A DNA stretch of 64,000 nucleotides from Malania oleifera (lineage: Eukaryota > Streptophyta > Magnoliopsida > Santalales > Ximeniaceae), in assembly GCF_029873635.1 (NCBI RefSeq), contig NC_080419.1, positions 69,483,823-69,547,822 on the forward strand, in the 5' to 3' direction. Shown piece after piece: positions 57,980-64,000 of this stretch. The number at the start of each line of letters is the position of its first letter. Position 1 is the first letter of the stretch. Made by a program: the position numbers and the translations under genes. The notes under the pieces were generated by a model. That model was not told where the DNA came from and searched no databases. It worked only from the letters and a program-made list of their open reading frames with translations.

Positions 57980-59320
57980 GTTTGGGCTGCCAGGGGCAGC
58001 CGCCCACACCCATCAAAATTCAGGGACTCGGGGTATGAATGAAGAGGGCGTACCACTGAACCCTCCTCAAACAGAATTCTTCCTTCAGAAGACCGATAGT
58101 GTGGGAGACGATCGTGCAGCAGCGGATGTCAAAACCATTGAGTGTAGCACAATCAGTCTTGCTCAAAGTGAACAGGGGATAGAGAAACAGCATTGTGCAA
58201 CCTCTTCTCCGACTGGGGTGACTAACAAGAAGGAGCTACTTGAGCCTTTCTCCAGAGAGCTGAGAAACGGCTGAAGAGAAGCATTGAAGAGTGTTGAGCT
58301 TACCAGAGAGGTTTCTAAGGATGATGGCTGTCAGGAAGCCCACATGGTAGAAAATGGTACGGCTATTCACATTGGGAACCAGAATGGTACAAATTCCAGC
58401 AATGACAAGGTGAGACTGGATGGGATGAAACATCCCCAGATTGCCAAGAAAACAACAAAATCAAAAGGTGTACACTCATTGAGGGCATAAGAGTAAGGAT
58501 AAGGGGGTTGGTTTCATTGAGGGAATTTCCAGGACCGCTGAGAGGCCAATTAAATACCTGAAAATAAGTATTGATGGAGCTCTATGGAAGTGTAGTAAGT
58601 ATGCATTTTATGGGGTCTTTGGTTGGAACAAAATGTGTGGATTTTTCCTAGGAAGAAGTAGAATTCGAATTTGGTGTGGGAAGAGATTAAGTAACAATGG
58701 CAATTTTTGCACTTCAGAGTCGAATGGGATGAAAATAGATCCTAAAAAGACTGTTAGTGAGCAAACCCCTACAGAGAATAAGAAATGAGGAGATGTGTCA
58801 GGCAAGGAGGGTGACTCGGATTTCATTATGATGGAGGGCTACTTAGATGAGATTTTACGGGTGTGCCTTCCTTGCAGTCTTCATCTCCAAAGGATGACTT
58901 AGAAGGAGATCTTGGTTCAGGGAATGATAAAGAAAATGAGGGGGAAGACAAGATTGAGCAGAATGAGATCAGTTCCTCTCCTTTTATGTCTCATTTTCAA
59001 CATGTGGAGGGCAAGAAGGGTATGTGGTTTGTCAATTCATAGAGCAAGGAAGTCCATTTGGACAGCAGTAAAATCAAGGCTAGGTGCAATGGTCTATCAA
59101 CTATGATGGGAAGGGTTTGAAACAAGGTTTTCTTAGGTAGCATTTTGTATCGGGGCGGGCAGTTATGGTGTGGGTTTTGTTCGGATTCTGTTTGAGGGGT
59201 GACCAGTTGAGGTTAGGGTTGTCTTTTTCTTTTTCTTTGCTTTAAGTTTCTCTTTTGAGGATATCTTGTCCACTTTTGCTTGTAATCTTCTTTTATTATC
59301 TAAGAAAAACATATATGTCA
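57980..59320 (+). mobile_element. second, longer copy of the same retroposon type
   Basis: Open pieces (57978-58274, 58284-58490, then broken frames to 59085) give polar, acidic text such as GNDKENEGEDKIEQNE and HFQHVEGKKGMWFVNS. The shared block CAACTATGATGGGAAGGGTTTGAA near 59098 and a T-rich end to TTTTATTATCTAAGAAAAAC follow. It resembles LINE ORF1 fused to a 3' end, without RT. No domain is certain. Confidence 0.45.
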
Positions 59321-59829
59321 ATCTGGGAAGACCAATGACATGGCCACATTAACAACTCCAACCAAAGTCAATGGTCATAAGTGATGTTGCTCAAATCGAA
59401 TAAAGAAGGCAGATGCTAAAAAGTGTCTTCTGCATGTACACGTGTTGCAATGTGTGTCATGCTTTCAAAATTTTATACTTATTTTTTGAATTCAAAATTT
59501 GTTGGTAGAAAGTTTTGGGTCTTGCTTCAGTGATGCACTATGGCAATTGCTCATTAAAGTTGACAAAATATTTTGCAATGGAGCATCACCCACTGAGTTC
59601 ATAGAAAAATTTGGTAAGCCACATAATGGGAAAATCGGAAGAGAAAAAAAAATCCATACTTGATTCTCTTATATACCAGAAAGGGAAAAAATTTCAAAAA
59701 GTAGAGCTCAAAATCTATGATTTTTCTCCTAAAACAGTAGTAGCTAAACAGGTGACTATCTTCCCTCCAACTGACAAAATCTCCATAAATTCTCTAACTT
59801 CAATCAGAACTCAGTGATGAGAATCATAA

Positions 59830-60030
59830 GTTGCTTTTGTTGAGGAACTCCACTTGTTAGTTTGTCTAATATTAGAAATTGAAGTGGAGACCAAGTGAGC
59901 TTATATACATGGATGGGCCCAAAACCCAATGGCTTAAGCTTTTGGGTGAAGTTGGTGCTCATCCATTATATGCTAGCTCGTGAGGTCTTCCCTGGTGCTA
60001 AGAAGTGGTATGAGAGCCAACCGTAGAAGT
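59830..60030 (+). mobile_element. LTR-end-like remnant with primer-site-like word
   Basis: TGGTATGAGAGCC at 60006-60018 is one base from the tRNA-Met primer site. It follows text (CCCAAAACCCAATGGCTTAAGC, TTTTGGGTGAAGTTGGTGCTC) of the kind found in plant copia LTRs. No partner LTR or coding region is visible. Confidence 0.4.
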
Positions 60031-60218
60031 TAGGCTCTCAAAGTGTTCATGTGCCATCCTGCTCATGTAGACCTTGTGGATGAGAAGTGTCGGATCCTAT
60101 AGGGTGTAACTGGTTTGAATCAATCTGGTTTTGACCAATACCTAACGCTGAACCAAAAAACTTGGTTTTTGAATATGGTGGACCCAAACCAAACCAGTAC
60201 CGATGGTTTTCATACTAT

Positions 60219-60239
60219 ACACACACACACACACACACA
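60219..60239. repeat. (AC)10 microsatellite
   Basis: Simple dinucleotide run just upstream of the patchwork region. Confidence 0.93.
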
Positions 60240-60456
60240 TAATAACAATAATAACTTAGGCCAGAGGAAAGCAAATGGAAACCAGACTTATCAAAACAAT
60301 CAACAAGGCACCCCTCTAATATTTGTAAAACATCCCTTAGGCCTATTAATTGTGGGTTATGTAGCTTGAGGATATCCCAATAGTAAGGGAATTCTCGGAT
60401 GTATTCCCTAAGGACTTACCTGGGTTGCCCCCCGATCACAAAATCGAGTTCAACCG

Positions 60457-60546
60457 CGGGATGGAAATATAATAATATGGGTTGTCATGCATTATTATAT
60501 ATATAAGAATGCATGGCAGCCCATATTATTATATATCCATCCCGCA
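60457..60546. repeat. large inverted repeat of the patchwork core
   Basis: GCGGGATGGAAATATAATAA... (60457-60493) and ...TTATTATATATCCATCCCGC (60510-60546) are inverted copies of about 37 bp, separated by about 16 bp of TA-rich DNA. Further core copies: plus at about 60744-60782, 61013-61050 and 62038-62078; minus at about 60612-60656, 61198-61219 (partial) and 62258-62272 (partial). Confidence 0.82.
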
Positions 60547-61582
60547 GAATGATCCAATATACTTGGGGCTTAGCTTAACCTCTCTTTATATATATATTTA
60601 TATATGTATGTGGAAGAATGCATGGTAGCCCATATATATCTCCATCCTACAGCTGTTATTCCACCAAAAAGGCTCTCGCAAGTTCTATATATATAGACAC
60701 TATCTATATGGTGAAATGTGCGAGATTATATATATATATATAGCTGCAGGATGAAGATATAATAATATGGGCTGCCATGCATCATCTCTAATATAAAAAT
60801 AAAAATGTTTCAAGCTGGTACTTATATATATATATATATTTGGGATCCTCCTACCTTACAGATAGCTTTGTGGATCATACATATATATATAGAGAGAGAG
60901 GGAGAGAGAGTGAAATCCTTGAGGCATGGGCCTCTTTCTCTGGTTGTACATTTCATGTAAACTATAAGCTACGGTACCGAACATCTATAATTTTACATAT
61001 ATATAGAGTCGTGGGATGGAGATATAATAATATGGACCGCCATGCATGCCATTTGGGTTGACTAATGCCCTTACTGCATTCATGGACCTTATGAACAGTA
61101 TTCGAACTGCACAATCCAGTCATGGGGGTAGGTTGTGCGGTCTGAATACTAGACTTAGCTGTCTAGCCAACCAATTATATATATATATATGTATGTGGAA
61201 GAATGCATAGCAGCCCATTGTCGCCACATCGTTAGCATTTTCCGCATCTCCTGAAGTGACAGCATAGACCCACAGTTAACCGGCCTGAGGGATGTTATAT
61301 ATATATATATTTAGGATGTAAGGCTACTCTGTAAGTAACTGGACCAATCCTCTCAAATATATATATGTCCAGAACTAGGTGTGCACTTAGGAGAAATTGA
61401 CTGCTCTGAACTCATGCATATCGAATACTACTAAGTTGGCAGGTAGTACTCTTATTGTCCAAAATGCAATAAAATGCATAAGGGTGAATGTCTAAAGTTA
61501 AAGTTTGACTTAGTTTGGTAGGCCAACTAGCTAAGTCCAGTCTTTAGAGAATTTCTTTATATTTGAAATTCTCACTCTCCCA

Positions 61583-61585
<3 letters not shown>

Positions 61586-61634
<49 letters not shown>
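61586..61634. repeat. (AT)24 microsatellite
   Basis: Longest TA run of the patchwork. Confidence 0.93.
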
Positions 61635-61636
<2 letters not shown>

Positions 61637-62213
61637 TATCTTTACCAATTCTGCGTCTTTTATGTATGTAGCCTTGATTGATAGCTGTTGTTATAGGAAA
61701 ACTCAACCAAAGGCAAATACTCAGGGAATACATCCGAGAATTGCCTTAATATTGGGATAAATTTAACTCCCGATAATCAATACACATCCTCATCGACCCG
61801 TCCCCTATTTTCATGTTATTCCGCCAAAACGACTCTCACAAGTCCCGATACATCTTAGTACTCTTCCCTTGATACAAATTGGGTAACCCTTACGTATCCC
61901 ACACATTCCTTTATATCTATGACTTATGACTAGTATTTCTTCATATGATAGAATATCGTTGACTTCCAACGACTATATATATATACCATGGGGAGCATCG
62001 GTTCTGTTTGTTAAAAAGGATAGGTCGATGAGGAGGCTGCAGGATGGAGATATAATAATATCGGTTGCCATGCATTCTTATATATATATATATATTGAGT
62101 GGTTGTAGCGGCCTTGTTGGTCGGGATCTCAAGGCTCTTTGCAAACTCCTCCAAAATTAAGATGTTACAGTTAATAGATACAGTATACAATTACAAATTT
62201 TATAGATTTCAAT

Positions 62214-62223
<10 letters not shown>

Positions 62224-62258
<35 letters not shown>
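62224..62258. repeat. (GT)17 microsatellite
   Basis: It directly abuts a partial core copy (GGAAGAATGCATG). Confidence 0.93.
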
Positions 62259-62320
62259 AAGAATGCATGATTGATAGCTGCCCAGAGGTAAGAGATGTTT
62301 TACAGAGCAAGTATAAGAGA

Positions 62321-62322
<2 letters not shown>

Positions 62323-62358
<36 letters not shown>
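62323..62358. repeat. (GT)18 microsatellite
   Basis: Second GT run, 65 bp after the first. Confidence 0.93.
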
Positions 62359-62360
<2 letters not shown>

Positions 62361-62455
62361 TATATAATATAATGTATAGAGGGCAACCCAGGTAAGTCCT
62401 CAGGGAATACATCAGAGAATTCGGACGAAATTTTTATGAGGATGTAATGATCCCA

Positions 62456-62463
<8 letters not shown>

Positions 62464-62539
<76 letters not shown>
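62464..62539. repeat. (TA)11-(GA)27 compound microsatellite
   Basis: A TA run passes directly into a GA run and marks the right end of the patchwork. Confidence 0.93.
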
Positions 62540-62541
<2 letters not shown>

Positions 62542-62837
62542 CGCCTAGCAAGTGAGAAAGATTATATCAGTGTTTCCAAAATTGTTCTTTTAATATCTTC
62601 GTCATTGGGCACACACAAGATTGTAGGTGTTATTCTATGGTGCATGACACTCGTATACATATGTACATAGATATAGACCAATTACTGAACATCATGGAGA
62701 CAAACTTTTTCCTTCTTAAAGTTCATAGCAATAGTGCTGCCATAGGGAAATACATAACTCATTTATGGGCCCGCACAGTATAACTTGCACGCCCAGGGGA
62801 AGGAAGGCACAAGGACTGCTGCTGGCGGCAATGCTTA

Positions 62838-62885
62838 TTTATAAGCAGCTGGGAGCAAGAAGATTTCTTGTATTCCAATGTGGGA
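62838..62885 (-). promoter_or_regulatory. snRNA-type USE-TATA promoter module, minus strand
   Basis: On the minus strand TCCCACATTGG (62875-62885) resembles the plant snRNA upstream sequence element RTCCCACATCG. TATAAA follows at 62838-62843 after 31 bp. That gap is the Pol II snRNA type. No known snRNA sequence starts downstream. Confidence 0.5.
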
Positions 62886-62937
62886 TGAAATAAGGGGAGC
62901 AATTGCAACCAGCTGAGAGTTAAACTTGAACCTCCTT

Positions 62938-62987
62938 GTCCCACATTGAAAACTTGTAAGTTGGGAAAGCCTCAACACCTTTATAAA
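62938..62987 (+). promoter_or_regulatory. snRNA-type USE-TATA promoter module, plus strand
   Basis: GTCCCACATTG (62938-62948) is followed by TATAAA at 62982-62987 after 33 bp, again Pol II-type spacing. It diverges from the module at 62838-62885. No U1, U2, U4 or U5 start was recognised downstream. Confidence 0.5.
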
Positions 62988-63144
62988 ATCCTATCCTTTC
63001 CCTCAAATGCAGTTATTATCTAATTGCTATTATAAAAATATCAAAATTTTCAACAGAAAAGTTATAGAAAATCATAAATTATGATGGAAAAAATATATTG
63101 ATTAAATATACAACCAGAGTCCATGAATGTTACATATCAAAATT

Positions 63145-63149
<5 letters not shown>

Positions 63150-63188
<39 letters not shown>
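63150..63188. repeat. (AC)n microsatellite
   Basis: About 19 AC units, adjoining the inverted copy of the TTTTCAGTTT repeat. Confidence 0.93.
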
Positions 63189-63189
<1 letters not shown>

Positions 63190-63198
<9 letters not shown>

Positions 63199-63390
63199 TA
63201 TTATCAATAATACATTTAGTTTTCAGTTTTTTCGTTCATCTTTGGGTTAAAACCCAAAAGTGAAACTGAAATAAAAAAATTTCATCTCCAAAAACTACAA
63301 TTGAATCTGAAAAACCAAAAAACAGTATCAGTCCAATTTCAGGCCGGTTTTCGATTTTTCAGTAATTTTCATAAACCCCTACTATCAAAG
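63190..63390 (-). repeat. degenerate TTTTCAGTTTCAGTTT repeat, copy 2 (inverted)
   Basis: On the minus strand it reads GGGGTTTATGAAAATTACTGAAAAATCG, then ATTTCAGTTTCACTTTTGGG, comparable with 34355-34572. Confidence 0.55.
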
Positions 63391-64000
63391 CTAACAGCTT
63401 TGATTCAAATATGAAACTAGGGGAAGTTGGTGTAGGTGTCGTTTTGCTATTGGAAGGGAGCTATTTGGCTTCAATGCAGTAGGATTTCTAACATCGAGTT
63501 AAGACTTCTTCAAGCACTATTATGCCACATCTATTACATGGGCTCACTAACGAATATAAGCAAAAATAGTTTAAAGCACAGCCTAGTTGATCTTAATTGA
63601 TCGAAAGATATAATTTGAAGATATGCACATGGATCAGCTTTCTAATTTCTACAATACCATCTAAATGCATATTTGTATTCTACTGTGTGACATCAATTCA
63701 AGTAAATTTTACTATAATTATTTTAGCCTTTTTAAGAGAGAATGAGAGAGAAAGAATGATAGAAGGTCGATGATGGGCAACGAGAAGGTAAGACATAGGA
63801 GACAAAGGTGTAAGGGGAGAGAATTGAAGAGGAGATGGCAAGGTATTAGAATCCTCATTAGATAGTTTTAGGAATATAATAGATATAGGAATATAAAGAT
63901 TAAATTAAACAATACAACAAGAAAATTTTCTATCAGTTAATTTTTTTTAAATGGATAATCAATCAGGGCTTTAACCTTGGGATGCTCTCACAAATTAAGG
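63391..64000. other. AT-rich sequence without recognised features
   Basis: No gene, repeat or element boundary seen. Confidence 0.55.

Larger units (their letters stand above)
60366..62540. other. patchwork of scrambled Ty3 snippets, microsatellites and a recurring core
   Basis: Snippets of 30-100 bp match different parts of Ty3 elements on both strands: RT start [19 protein letters not shown] (+, 60368), an integrase tail (-, 60549), gag (-, 60905), RT PFGLTNALTAFMDLMN (+, 61050), an LTR B-like block (61115), a protease region (-, 61220), integrase (-, 61680), RT (-, 61763), RT PWGASVLFVKK (+, 61985), integrase (-, 62135) and the RT start again (-, 62385). They are separated by TA, GT and GA runs and by copies of a core of about 45 bp in both orientations. 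Order and strand are shuffled, so this is not a decayed single element. Confidence 0.75.

Noticed and set aside
61941..62412. Frames with Tyr-Ile, Cys-Val and His-Thr runs
   Set aside because: They are translations of TA and GT microsatellites in the patchwork region.
1..64000. tRNA, rRNA or organelle-derived DNA
   Set aside because: No cloverleaf with standard A and B boxes, no rRNA block and no plastid or mitochondrial gene was recognised by eye; a dedicated tRNA and organelle search would be decisive.

Overview
This is nuclear DNA from a flowering plant, probably a eudicot with a repeat-rich genome. Nearly all of it is retrotransposon sequence nested several layers deep, plus miniature inverted-repeat DNA transposons, LINEs and many microsatellites. 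No prokaryotic gene, tRNA, rRNA or CRISPR array was seen. The only host gene I can support is on the minus strand: three exons with consensus splice borders (32136-32384, 42679-42822, 55615-55720) encode the RNA-binding domain and C-terminus of a plant PHAX-like protein (phosphorylated adapter RNA export). Its two visible introns are about 10.3 kb and 12.8 kb and are filled with mobile elements.

1-30147 is one nested complex downstream of that gene. The host element is a decayed Ty3/gypsy element, B, on the minus strand. Its 3' LTR runs off the left edge (1-1414) and its 5' LTR is 28112-30147. A related, internally deleted Ty3 element, A, on the plus strand (5285-24826) sits in the gag of B. 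Within A lie a minus-strand solo Ty3 LTR, C (5704-7940, perfect target duplication CCGAT), a gag-only Sirevirus-type copia element (8033-16495) and a solo Sirevirus-type LTR (18691-20419). A second solo Sirevirus-type LTR (25320-27381) sits in the gag of B.

30148-55614 covers the 3' flank and the two large introns of the PHAX-like gene. It holds a hAT MITE with an 8-bp target duplication (33562-34259), an L1-type LINE (about 34573-41195) interrupted by a small non-autonomous LTR element (37767-40982) that itself carries an RTE-type LINE, a second L1-type LINE (about 43380-52495) interrupted by a decayed copia element (47883-51980), and a Harbinger/Tourist-type MITE with 23-bp terminal repeats (52499-53189).

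55721-64000 has no recognised exon. It carries LINE-derived fragments, a short MITE, an LTR-like remnant and a strange 2.2-kb patchwork (about 60366-62540). In the patchwork, 30-100-bp snippets of Ty3 gag, pol and LTR from both strands are joined out of order through TA, GT and GA microsatellites and a recurring core of about 45 bp. Next to it, at 62838-62987, are two divergent snRNA-type USE-TATA promoter modules. The patchwork and the LTR palindrome arrays are the least ordinary parts of the window. Coding remnants of the transposons are heavily broken, and several catalytic codons have been lost.
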